DNA from: Rhynochetos jubatus
Lineage: Eukaryota; Chordata; Aves; Eurypygiformes; Rhynochetidae
Direction: 5' to 3'
DNA length: 64,000 bases
Assembly: GCA_027574665.1 (NCBI GenBank)
Contig: CM050650.1
Span: 50,761,304-50,825,303, forward strand
The notes under the pieces: generated by a model
Seen by the model: the letters and a program-made list of their open reading frames with translations, nothing else
What the model was told of the DNA's origin: nothing
Database searches by the model: none
Part shown: positions 37,512 to 50,300 of the stretch, in pieces
Position numbering within the stretch: position 1 is the first letter of the stretch
Layout of the letters: each line of letters opens with the position of its first letter
Made by a program: the position numbers and the translations under genes

Positions 37512-38497
37512 TGTCATGGTTTAGCACAGCCAGCAGCTAAGCATCACATGGTTGCTCACTCACTCCTCCCCCTGCTGGGATAGGAAGGAGAAAATGCAAG
37601 GAAAGGCTCATGGGCTGAGACAAGGACAAGGAGGGATCACTCACCAGTTAGTCACAGGCAAAATAGACTTGACTTGGGGTGAGGGGATCAATTTGATTGC
37701 TTACCAATCAAATCAGAGTAGAAGAATGAGAGAGAAAACCAGATATTAAAAACACCTTCCCATCACCCCTCCATTCTTTCCAGGCTCATCTTTGCTCCTG
37801 ATTTCTCTACCTTGTTCCCACCAGCACAGCAGGGCAGGGAATGGGGGTTGGGGTCAGTCCATCACACGTTGTCTCTGCTGCTCCTTCTCCCTCAGGGGGA
37901 GGGATCCTCACACTCTGCTCCAGCGTGGGGTCCCTCCCACGGGAGACAGTCCTCCATGAACTTCTCTGATGTGAGTCCTTCCCATGAGCTTCAGTTCTTC
38001 TCTAACTGCTGCAGTGTGGGTGCTTTCCACAGGGTGCAGTCCTTCAGGAGCAGCCTGCTCGAGCATGGGCTTCCTATAGAGTCATGGCCTCCTTTGGACA
38101 CAGCCACCTGTTGTGGCATGGGGTCCTCCCCGTGCTGCAGGGGGGTCTTTACTCCCCCATGACCCTCCATGGCTGCAGGGGCGCAGCCTGCCCTCTCACC
38201 ACGGGCTGCACGGAACCCCTGCTCCAGCCCATCTCCTCCTGCCTTTCCTCACTGACATGGACGTCTGCCCTGTTTTCTCTCTCACATCCCACTCTTCTCT
38301 CTGCTGCTGGTTCCCCAGCATTCATTTTTCCCCTCTTAAATATGTTATCACAGAGGTGCTATCCCTGTTGCTGACTATCTCAGCCATGGCCAGAGGTGGG
38401 TCCCACTTGGAGCCATGGAACCTTTTAGCAGCTTCTCTCAGAAGTCACTCTTGTAGCCCCTTCCCCACTACCAAGACCACACCCGAAACCTAGCACA
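37512..38497 (-). mobile_element. Solo LTR of the same endogenous retrovirus family, antisense orientation
   Basis: A 986-bp element running tgtcatggtttagc... to ...acctagcaca on the plus strand. This is the reverse complement of the layout seen at 22922-23829. Shared landmarks include the segment aaaatagacttgacttgggg, the block with caggggcgcagcctgccctc, and the TATA region (cctcttaaatatg near 38333-38345, read on the minus strand). No clear target-site duplication is present (aatc before, gtct after), so it is either older or altered at the ends. No internal retroviral genes adjoin it. Frames of 96-126 codons inside it are accidental. Confidence 0.82.
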
Positions 38498-40945
38498 GTC
38501 TCACTTAAAGACTCTCTTTTTAGAACTTTTACTGACCAGCCACTAAATAAAAAGAGTGAGTCTGTCAAAAAAAGAGGAGTAATTTTCATTCAATCATATT
38601 AAAATATTGATGCTTATTTCAAAACATTTTTGTGTATGAGTTCCAAGAAAGTTATTTAAGACATTAATATCAACCAGATAGCTATATTCTGTTAGTTAAA
38701 TTATCAGAAGAATAGCCATTAAATACTATTTCAAAAGACACCAATTGCTACATGCAAAAGGTTGTATGTTTATTGTTATTTAGTGATGTTGGAAATCTGT
38801 GAAAATCTTGTTCCAAAATTAACTTTCAATATTTAGAGATTCATAAAGTATTGTAGCTTTGACTTTCTAACTCTGTGTTTGTATCTGAATTATGTTTTGG
38901 TTAGTGAAACACTCCTTTTCAGAAATCTGAGCAATTTAAGATAACAATTTAAGGCATTCTACACATCCCATTCAACCTTGCTGCCAAATTTTGTGTCTTT
39001 AAAGTCAAATTCCTGTTACACAAACAGGGAAGGCAAAACCATTTGCCATCTTTTCTGGTAACCTGTATCCACACAAAAAGATGCATTATATGTCCTTTAT
39101 CCTTCTCTTTGCTGTTTATCCTGTAACAACCCCTTGTTTTCACAGAGATACTTATATATATATGTTTTGTTCATACCATGTCAGAGATTTCTGTTTTCTA
39201 GAAAATACTTTATACATATTTGCAGTTTAGATGGTATTTATCTGAGGTTAAAGTATCCAAACCTGTTAAATATTTGGTCAGTATTGTATTGTCCTCAATT
39301 TTAAAAACTAATGGTAAATAGTAGTTTTTGTCACTTGGGCAGAGTATTCCATAAACATTATAATCTCAAAATAAAATTTTCTGCTTAGCATTCACTGACA
39401 TCTATCTTACTGTTTATCATATGGAAGAAAGAAAGACTGGAAGGGTTGCTTGCTTGCCTTCTTGCAGATGTGACTTGCAACAAAGGAAAGTGAAGCAGCC
39501 TACTTTTTCTTAACTGCAGGTTAATTTTCTTTATGCAGAACAGCTTGTGTTTTTTAGTGGAACTAGAGAAGTTTGTAGGAATGGTGTTGCAGTCTTTATA
39601 TTTCTTTTTTTATTTAAACCACCTTTCTGTTTTGCTCAGCTAATAGGGGTCCAGCAGAAAATTGGCATGGCTGCACTGAAGGAGCTAACATAGCTGGCTT
39701 GCAGCTTGCAAATTGTTACTGGAAAAGGCAGTGGTGTGGCCACTGATACGTTGTATGTTCAGGTTGCAGAAAAATTGTAGGTTTTTTTCAAATAAGAGTT
39801 GTCACTATTAGAATTACTTGACAGAGAAAAGGAGTTTCTGGTCACAAGTTACTAAATCAAGCAAAGCAACCATAGGCCAGGTTACAAATAAAAATGTTTT
39901 TCTCTCTGGCTTTAAAAAAAAGAAAGGGCTGCCTCTCCCTGTGAGACTGGGGCTTAAACACCAGTTTCAGGTGAGTACGTTAACTGCTGCTATGGGTAGG
40001 ATTTTGATTCTGGGTCTGAGATCCAGAGCAGAGAGTTTGTGTATTTTATTAAAGAGATAAAAAAGATTTATCCATTTGGTATTTTGATATACTTTAATAG
40101 GTATGCAGAAAATATATAATATATGATAAGTATTCAGAAAATATTTGTCAGAAAACCTGTGGATGCTTGGACAAAATCGCTTACAGTTCAGACAAGGAGA
40201 TAAAACTCAAGACCATCATCCCTGTATGTGTGAAGACAAAGGGTTTTAAAGGCAGTGAAAAGATGTGTTTTCAGTTGTATTTTTATACACAATTGACATT
40301 TCATGGATTTGATGTTGAGCAATCTAAAGAAAAATAAATCTGTTAGTTATGAAATCGATTTTGAACACACATCAATAGTCAAAATCCATTATTTCTGGTA
40401 AAAGAATGTTACAATGACAGTATCTAATGAATAAATTTATTTGATTTGTTGAGCAACTGAAAATATTGAATGCTTTTAATAAATAATTCATCCTTAGTTT
40501 AGAATGTGAAGGGGCAGTTGTGTTATGTGACCTCATGCGTTAGGGAGGTATGGTTAATCCTGATGAGGTGTTTAATGTGATGATTTAGTTCTGTGTAGAT
40601 TTGTATCTGTTTTGTCTCTGCAGATGTTTAAGTGTACTAGTGTACTTGTGCTGTGGATATAGAATTAGTCTGCTCGAAACTCAGCAGAGATGTTCAGATA
40701 GAACATGTTTGTATGGCTATAGTTTAGTGTGGCAAGTAGAAAACCTAATACCTATTTTGGGAATCATTTAGATTTCATATCACCTTTGCAGCTTAAATCC
40801 ATAGCACTGCCTGCATGTCAGCAGTGTCTAAGTTATTTTATTAGGCTCTTCCATCAATGCAACCATAGAAAATGTGCTTACTATCGAAAATTATTGTTGA
40901 TAATCTCATAGCTGCTCTTTGGACAGCATTATTATTCCCTCCCTT

Positions 40946-40963
40946 CCCCCCCCCCCCCCCCCC
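40946..40963. repeat. Poly-C tract (C18)
   Basis: Eighteen consecutive C inside a longer pyrimidine tract (40931-40976). The complementary strand is G18, able in principle to form quadruplex structures. Such tracts are also prone to sequencing-length error. Confidence 0.95.
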
Positions 40964-41462
40964 GCTCCTTCCCTCTTGCTGGGAATTTGAGTGATTTCTT
41001 CATAGTAGTGGTACAATTTGTACCCAAACAAATGCTTTTCAAGAATTAGACCAATTACATGAGGTGGTAGACAAAATCCCATTATCTTTTGAAGTTGACC
41101 AGTGTTGCTTTCGTGTGCTGGTTGAATGCTGGGGAGGTTATCCTTCTAATTCCACCAGTAGGGTTGCTCAGGAAATTTTGACTCTCACAACTGATGCAGA
41201 AACAAAGGGTTTTGCATGGGTTGAGGTACTTAACATTGCCCTTGAGTAAGCCTGTTTTATACTTTAATTTAGAATCAAACCTGTGTGGTTTCTCCTCTCC
41301 AGAAGCAAGTATATGTTCTGATCTTGGCCTCAGTTTTGTCATCTATGCAACTTGCAAAAAGTGTTGTATCTATGAACCTGGTTTTGATGTATAAGCTTCC
41401 ACAATACATTGCTGCATTTGAGGTGACAGCAAGCTGGGCCGCCGGCTGTGTCTTCTAAGGCA

Positions 41463-41486
41463 CCTCCATAGAAACCTTTATGGAGG
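41463..41486. repeat. Short hairpin (8-bp arms)
   Basis: cctccata (41463-41470) and tatggagg (41479-41486) are exact reverse complements around an 8-nt loop. It lies beside a small GC-rich patch (gggccgccggc, 41437-41447) in an AT-rich region. Confidence 0.5.
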
Positions 41487-44400
41487 CCACCCTGGTCAGA
41501 TTTAATTTACAACTGAACTACTTCATTTGTCCCTTATTAACTTACATCTTTGCCATCTGTTTCTATTTAACTCTTAAAATTGGAGCTCTAGTATTTCCCA
41601 CGGTGTTAATTTTGTTTTTTAAGTTAATGGTTTGAAGTTTTGAGGTTATTACCACCAAAAAATAGCAGAATAATAGTTATAGTTGTCTGTCCAGGGAACC
41701 ACAGTGTTGTCTTTGTCATTGTGATGTTATATTCTTTCCACAGAAAATTTCAGACCTCAGTAATAGTTTTGGTTGAAGTGTTATTATATTCCTCAGCTTG
41801 CTTCACTGTTATCAAATTCTTGATGCTTTGTTGTCTAAATATTTTCACCCTCTCTGTATGAAGTACCTCTCCAAATCATTCCACCCTGAAAGTCATGACT
41901 TATTCTCTTCTGAGATCTGCAACATTTTTCTTTTTTTCAGCACCCCAGAGCTCTAGCTTATTTGTATTTGATTGGCAACCTTCAGTTTTGTTTGATTTAA
42001 AAAAAAAAGGCAATTAAAAAGGTTTATAGAGTGAATTATTTTATGTGCTGATTTTATGAGTATAGCTTTATTATTGTCATGATTTTAAATGGCAGTGACA
42101 TGAATTTTCTGTGCTGGGTGAGTTATTAAAAACTTCTCAACTCCTGCCTTCAGAATAATTTTTTATTTTACTATTTTATTCTATTTTTCTAAATCTATTT
42201 TAATGATGCCTTCTAGGTAAAGAGATAATTTCATGGGAACTTCTGAAAACACAGTTTTTGTGGCTGAAGCTTTGCATACTTTGTGACCCACGTGTATATT
42301 TTGACAATCAAGAATGTTGCATGGGTTGCCTTTCAAGAGTGTAAAATAAATAACTTACAAAGCATATTTTAACCAAATAGCAAAATAGATACTTACTTTG
42401 GAATGTAAAGGCTTTTAAAAATTAAATGCTTATTGGTTGAGTCAAACATAAAGCTGGTATTCTCATAGCTCTTGGATGCTGCTAAACAGTCTGGGTAATG
42501 CTTGACAAGGTACACCCAAAACTCAAGTAGGTTGATCCCATGAAACCATTTTTGTACTTCTTTGCATTTTATCCTGATGGATCATTCTCCTGACCATAAT
42601 TACAGCTATGCTGGTGCCAATTACAGAATTGTATAGTTTACTTTGTGGCCATTTTTATGTCCTGAACTTGACCTTTCCATAATGTCACATATACTGAGCT
42701 TCACTACATCTTGCTTAGAAAAGAAAAAAAGAAAACCCCAAACTGTTAAGGTTATCAGGGTTATCTTGCCAGTGTAAGATTGTTCTGTAAGAAAGTCCAT
42801 GAGGTTTTGTCTAGATTAAATGACTTTTGGGAACAGGATTTACAGAATATTCTATTGAAGTTTATATTCTACATCTTTGTTGGTTTCGTCCTGAGGGATT
42901 TTTTCATTGTTTACACTAAATTTGCATGTACTCCGTTTTACCTAGTTGTTTCTTAGTTATTATATTGACCATTATTAACATTATTTTTTTCCTGTTCTTT
43001 AAAACTTCAGTATTTCAAAAACACTCTCATCTCTTTGCACCCAGCACTTAATGATGCACTGTCAGAGAAAGCAGGGGGACAAGTGTCAAGCCCATTACTG
43101 AAGATGATGGTATATTACTTCGTATGAATTCATTAAATATTGGGGAAGGAGGTAGCTGTGTGTTTTACAGGACATATCTATCTGAGGCCTACCTTTCAAA
43201 ACAACATGCAATTTAAATGTTTCCCAGTGTCAGTTGGCTGCAGAGGAGGAATGCATGTTATAGTTGGTGATTCTCAGTACCATTTCCCAAAGAATAGGCT
43301 GTCTTTCTTTCTGAACTGTAATCTGTTAATTTTTCATCCTTTCTATTTCTCATATGCTCTACCTCTCTGTGCTGGATCGACTTCTCGGTAACTGTCATCC
43401 GAGGCTTGTTTTCTCTATTTATTTTTTTCTCTTGTTTCTCTGTATTTTGTGTGAGAGTTATGTTGTTTGAAGTGATTGGAACTAAAAGTATGATGCTTTG
43501 AATCTAGAATTGAATCCCAGTTGTGTTTTATTTACTGCCTGTAGCTCTCTTTACCCTGAGTGCATGAAAATTATTTCCACATGAATCTACTTTTGACATG
43601 TAGCGTTTGGGTTTGAGGCTAAATTCGACCAACTGCGAGGTAACAAATCTGATTTTTTTTTTTTCCAAATTTTTCATTTGTTAGATCCACAAAAATGGTT
43701 TACTTCAGTAAATACCTTCTTGGAAATTGTGGAGAGTCTGGCTTATACTCACTTTTGGGTACTTCATATTTTCTTTTCCTTCTTTGACAGTTTTTTTCTG
43801 CCCCATGTTCACTTGAAATGCATTGCAGAGACTGACCATTAATTTGAAAAATTAATTTACTAAGAAAATGAAGTTTGCTACATGTCCTATCTAATCTGAA
43901 ATGAGTTCTGTTCTTTATTGCTTCCAAGTTTCTACAAGAATCTGTTTCTCTAAATAGTTGATACTTTTAGGTATTGGATAGCAAGTCTCAAAGCTCAGTT
44001 CTGTGACAATTTTATATTAGAAGTGCGACCGAAAGCAAGAGCACAGTTTTATGCTGGAACAATGAATGGTAGGAGCTTTCATCTTTCTGTAATTCTGGGG
44101 GAAAATACTATGCATGGTGAGGGAAAGTAGGAAACAGAAAATGCAAGTTGAATCATGAGGGATATAATTGAGTTATCTGTATCTCTTTGGACAAGGGTAG
44201 TTCTTTTGGGTGGATTATCTGTCACACAGGAACATATCAGAAAAGCTATTCAAAGCATAACACAGTGACAAAAAGCTTTGCCATGGCCTGATCAACCCTT
44301 TTTCTGAGATTATCCCATATATAGCAAACAAATCAAATAGTTCTTTTTCAGCCTGTTTAGCTAAAATGCTCCAAAATTAAAATACGCAGGTCTTCCTAAG

Positions 44401-47288
44401 CATTATAATTTTTTGGGTGATTGAGCTGAATGTATGTAGTTTTAGGTTAGTAGACACTAGGGGACTAAATGGACATGGAGACGAAGTTACTGTTGATCTC
44501 TGTTCTTTTTTCTTTTTTTTTTTAATTGTACTTCCCCCAGCAGTGCCTATTTCTTGCCCTTCCTACAAACAGAAGACTGGTTTTTACCCTTAACTTATAC
44601 TTCGAAATCAGCAGATGTGAGACTTAATTTCCAACCCCATTCAAAGGCGTGCCTCAAACAACAGTAGTATACCCCCAAAATGTTACCGCTGTCATCTGTA
44701 GTTTAGAAGTTGGGTGCCTTACTTGCTTCACTCATTGGTTTCTTGCAAAGTTATTGTTAAGCTTTAAAACAAAAGATCTCGTTTTGTTTTTTAGCTTAGA
44801 TTATTGTTTGGGATACATTCTACATATTGTTCTTTTCTAACGTACTTTTCAGATAGGTATTCTCATGGAAACTTGCAATCACATGATATGTTGTTATCCC
44901 ACTTAATGCAGTGAGACAGTGTCACTAAGGAACCTTGCTGCTGCTGCTGGCAGTGTCTGAAGAAAGATCATTTCTGCGTTACTCTGTATGGTGTAAAATT
45001 TGTTGGGCATGTGCATATGAGCATCCCATAAACATGGCAGTAAGAGCTTCAGCATGTACTTTTCCAATTTCAAGGACACATGTTTCAGCTTCTCATGAAG
45101 GAACCTGACTACTTAGATGTGAAGACACTCCCCATGTGCTTTGCCGTGTTCTTCAGTTCCGTCCAGTATCTAGAGATTCCTCAGATCCCAAGTCCATATA
45201 AAGTGGGCCTGGCATCATCTTTGAAAGAAGGCCAAGCCTCCTAATTTGCAATGACATTTCCAGACTTTCTATCCTTCTCTTAGAGACCTGCTGCTGCGAG
45301 ATAATGGATCCATACTGAAAATGCTCTAAGAATTTCATATTATACTGGGAATAGAGTTTTCTCTGTTGTTTTGGTTTCACACTCTTTATCATTCAGCAAA
45401 TAAACATGTAATAGGTGGTTTTGAAAATTATAACGTTAGCAGAAGCAGCTCAGATTTTCATTATGAAAACAAACTTGTGACTGAAGTACATGATGTACCT
45501 CAGTTTAAAAGGCAATTTAGTCGTAGCTAACATGAAATCCAGACATTTTGTACACCATACAACTTTCTGCTGTTTAGTAGGTGTTTTAAGAGCAGCCTAC
45601 AGCATGCACAGGAACAGTTGGTTAGTGACTATGCATTTGCTGAGGCAAAAGCAGGCTTAAGCAACTATTACACCATTGCCTGCAGCACATCAGAGTATCA
45701 ACTAAACCATCTAATTTCTCTGTAGGTAGAAACATTCTTAAAACAGGCGGTAGAATCTTATTTTGGGAAGCGTTGAAAACATCCCACGCTGAACAAGTAA
45801 TTTCTGCTTTTGATTTTTTTTTTTAAACAGCTTGCAAATCAGTGTAAAGTGTATTTCATGCTCGATGTGTATAGCCATACACCTCTGCTTCATAGCAGGG
45901 GTTTTTATGGACAGGCGAGGCAATAGAGTCTGCCTAGTCCTCTTAAGCGCCTAAATGGCATTTTCTCTGTATTGGTAGAACATAAAGGAAATGTATGAAG
46001 AGGCTTAATTACAGTCTCTTCCATGGTGTATGAAAGGTGCTGTGTTGTGGGACAGTTTGCCTTCATCAGACAAAGCACCAGAGGAGTGACAGTGATGTTG
46101 GAGTGGGTTTTGCTTTGCTTTGCTTTTCCAACAGGAAAAGCAAGATGGGGAGCCAGCAACTCCTATGTACTTTCCAGAAAGAGAAGATGTAGATTAAGTT
46201 GACTCTCCTTGAGTCTATGTGTTTTTTCAAAAGTCAGTAAGATTAGAAGCCAGCATTAAAAATAAATTAAAAATCAGGTGAGTCTGGTAATGGTGCTTCA
46301 CAGTAAACAAGGTTGAAAATGGCCGTGTTTCTTTCCGTGACAGATACGTTCACTGACCAGTATGGAAGGCCAGACTGGTAGAAGAGATGTGTATCTTGCA
46401 TGTTTTGGTTGTACTTCTCTTGCCCTTTTCTTAAACAATCGTTTACTGTTAATTATGATGGGAAACAATAATGCTTTAACAAAACTTAAGTAACTCAGAT
46501 TAATCAGCTGCTTTGCAGGCAGACACTTCCTGAGTTCCCTGGGGTTTCTATCAGCAAATTGTAGTAATGATGCTGATTTGCACAGAGCTATTGTTTCAGC
46601 TGTAAATACCTGAATTGATTACCCAGGAGCCCTGGTCTCAGTGTAGCATTGTTTTGCTTTGTTCTTTATTATGTTAGGTATCCTGCATGGCAGGGGGCCT
46701 GTAACCACGGCAGTGTCACCTTGGGACTTCAAGTATGGTAATCTAAATGAATTCTTTGTTGCTGTAAATTACAAACAGAACAACAGCAGTCTGTTCCCAC
46801 TTTTATAAATATGTATGGTTTCCCTGCCAATGAAATTATGGTGAGGGATAGATCAAAGTGAATTAGTACCTGTCAGGCAAATTTGATAGGTCATTTTGTA
46901 CTTTAATTTTATTCCTTTTTCTCTGCATTGTGACACAATAACAAAATTAACAGTTCTGCTCTCCTTATAGCAGAAGCTGTTGACCACACTAAGTACTGTT
47001 TTCAGAAAATGCTGCATTGACAAATGAAAGATTCTTCTATATAGACCAGCTTGATACCACAGCTGGTGCATATGGAAAGTGCCCACAGAGATGGCGTGGG
47101 CTTGTGTATGGTGATGTATGAAATCTATCGTGTTGTGTACATCTGACATAGTGCCAGCTGCATAGTAGAAAGTGTCAGATCTCTTCTAGTTCTTGGGATA
47201 GGAATGTTTTGGTGGTTTGGGGGTTTTTGGTATTTTTTTTTTCTTTTGTGCTTCCTGGTACACAAATTGTTAGGACTTTTGTGCTTGT

Positions 47289-47336
47289 AGTCATAGAATG
47301 TTTTGTGGAGATCATCTAGTTCCAACCCCCTGCCAT
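47289..47336 (-). mobile_element. CR1 LINE 3'-terminal scrap, minus strand
   Basis: About 48 bp: the plus strand reads agtcatagaatgttttgtgg, then agatcatctagttccaaccccctgcc in pieces. This is the reverse complement of the CR1 3' terminus with one terminal octamer. Similarity fades after 47336, so it is very short or highly diverged. Confidence 0.65.
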
Positions 47337-50300
47337 CATATTTCTGAATATTTCCCTGAGTGTACCCACACCTAGCACTCACACACACACTTCCATGCCC
47401 CACCCATTCTCTGTCTGCCTTGTAAGATGGGAATTTCTGAATCAGCCTCACTTTAAAGCACCTGAAATATTCCAAGAAGCCACTGACATTTCTTTCTTGC
47501 CATTTCCAGTTTCAGCCTTTAATTATCACTTACCAAATGAGACAATTTCATAGCAGGTGGCATCTCTTCACCTTAAAATGGTCTCTCAGACAATAATTTA
47601 TCCACCAGACAAAGCAATTATTTTCTGCCATTCCCAAACATCTAGAAAAGGTCTGAAAACAGAAACTTTAAAAGAAATATTCATGTGAAGATTAGAGTTG
47701 AGATTAAAGTAAACCCACCTGCGTCTGTTAGGGAGAGCCATGTCTCACAAATGACTTTATTATTTTGCTAACCCAGATCTGCATTAGCAAAGGGGGACTC
47801 CTTATAGGAGGAGCAATATAAGACAGATTGCAGAAATCAGGGGATCTGGGACAAAATTGCAGGAGTTTCCTGTTGCTTTTTTCCTTTTACTTGGCATAGT
47901 GTGAGACTAGAATTCATTTGTCTTAAGATAAAAGGAATGAGAAAAGGAAACATTTTCATTATTCCTTGTTGCTGGTGTTGTTTTGCCAAAGCATTTAAAT
48001 AGTCCTATACACGCTTCCTAAAAACAACTTTCCCTTGAAATTAGTTTTAATAAAACATGAATGCCTCTGTGATGGGTACATTACTCAACCCTGCAGCAAT
48101 AAATTAAGGACACACACCCCAAGGGGAAGTCCTGCCCAAAACAATCATGTTCCCACAGAGTAGAAATCTAAGATACCGGAACATTGATATTGTGAGAAAT
48201 TAGATCTTGATTCCATAAGCATATGTTAGCAACATTAGTGCAAGTAGTCTCCAGTGGCTCTAACTAGGTAACTGCTGATTTCTGCTGCAGAAAGGTACAG
48301 AGTCATGTCCTCTAGATATTTTTCCAGATCCCGTCTCTGATGAATTATTGGCTTTATCAAAACAGCTGTAACTGTCCTCAGTCACATGCCCCACATTGTA
48401 TTTTAGATGTGGAAGCTGTTCCTACTTTTACCTACCTGCAAGGTAAACCATGGTGAGAGTTACTAGTTAAGGAGTATGCTGTGTTGTGTTAGGCTATCTT
48501 TAGATTTTTCAAATGTTTTGTGATAGTTGGTGCAAAGCAAACTGCCATGCCAGCTGAGTATTTAATGCGTCCGTTTTAAAGGTGAGATAATTGTGAAACA
48601 TTGGAGCCAGAACCAATAGATTCGAAGCTACGGGCTTGCAATGGAACGTGTATTTGGTATCTGCTGAAATCTTGAGGATCTTATTTGCTTTTCACATAGA
48701 AGGTGCACTATGATTTTTTTTTTATATGCCTTTTGTGGCCAAGCAAGGAGTAACAAGAATTTTTTTAAAAAAATTAACAGTAGTCTAAGGCTGTTTAGTC
48801 CATCTGGATTTCTCTCTACAGCTAAATATCATGCGTCAGGAACAGAGAATGGAAAAAATTGCAACTCAGAATAACTTGATAAATGAAACTGTTTACCTCG
48901 GTTAATATTTTTTGTGGCTGAATTACCTTTGACAGGCTTTGGCCAGGATGGATCTTAGGCACATATTCTTCAGTGCCTTTTACTCCAGTAGTATCAATTG
49001 CTTGCTTTCCAAAAGGTGATACTGTTTTCATAATTGTTACCAGCTTATATGTGGTTAGTGAAACGCGTTGTGTAGATACAGTTTTTTAGGTTTTCGTCAT
49101 AGGAGTAAAATATGGGATAGATTACAGTGTTTGGGCATCTTCCTGCTGGTGTATCTTAGAAATGTTTGGTCCAAATTCTTCCCTGGTGTAATTTTGCCAA
49201 GCTCCAGTGATTAGGCAAGAATTAGTTTGGACCATTGAGTCTATATGAGGTAGGAGTCAGTTCTTTGTGAGAAAACCAAAAAGTGGCTGTAACAGTTGAA
49301 ACATTACTGACTTAGATATTGGAATACACTTTTAAATTATACGTTTATTACATTCTGTTAGGAAGACAATTGTATTTTTAAAAAGAAGAACAAGAATTAT
49401 TATTTCTGTTGTTTATAGTCTTTGAAAGAGCTACATACCATCCTGAAATGGAGGCTGGGGAGTTCACTATCCTAACAGGAAAGAAAACATTCTGAAGCGA
49501 AGTCTCATGTGGCTGGAGTATATGGTCTGATTCATCAGTTAATGTGCCAGGTTAGGCTTGGCTGCATACCCCATTATCATGGTTGTTCCTGTCTCTGCTG
49601 CCTCAGTGGGGCTGGATTCTCTGGTAGTCCACAGCTGAAGAGTTGTAAACAGCAGCACAAGGACAGGAGTGTTCTCTTAGAAATGTCTTTTTACTAATTA
49701 GTGTCTAAAAATATTCGTATTCCAACCAATCAGTATTGCACGTAAAGAGAGGATGTTCCAATAACCATGGAGCACGAAATTGAGGCAAGACTTCAGGATG
49801 TAATAAGTTAGCAGATGGCAAGGGAAACAATTGGCTTCTTAAGCTTAATGAACTCAGAAGCTTATTTGCTCAAGAAGTGTGGGAGTTTATTGGGTTTTTT
49901 TGAGATACCTTGTAGCACAATGATTTTGTGTTTCATTAGGAGCTGTGTAGGTGAATCTGCCTGTGAGACTTTAGGCTGATGGGATCTGTGCATGATGCAG
50001 AGGTTGTGTACAATATACTGCCGAGTTACCACAGCTGTACTTCGCACACAGCATCCTCTACAGGTATAGGCTAATGTATGGCAGAGTAACAAACTGTGAA
50101 GCCATTGTGTCTAACTTTATAATGGCTTTCTGACTTAGTTGCAATTATGCCATAATTGTTTCTTTCATTAACCATGAGGATCGTTTTAATGCTGGTTTTC
50201 AGTTTTGTGCCTATTTAGGATTGCTTATTACTTTGTATGAGTGAGACACTTGGGGAGAAATAGAAGCCATCCAACCCATACAAAAATCTTTGCAATAGCA

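Larger units (their letters stand above)
38498..47288. other. PRKN: Long unique intronic stretch, no gene seen
   Basis: About 8.8 kb. It contains the poly-C tract at 40946-40963 and a short hairpin at 41463-41486. No exon, RNA gene or transposon family was recognised. Confidence 0.6.

Noticed and set aside
37812-38493. Open frames of 96-126 codons, rich in Pro, Ser, Leu and His
   Set aside because: They are accidental frames in the antisense LTR and have no domain resemblance.
45153-45392. 79-codon minus-strand frame with a basic, helical-looking composition
   Set aside because: No recognisable protein match, and too short to stand on its own.
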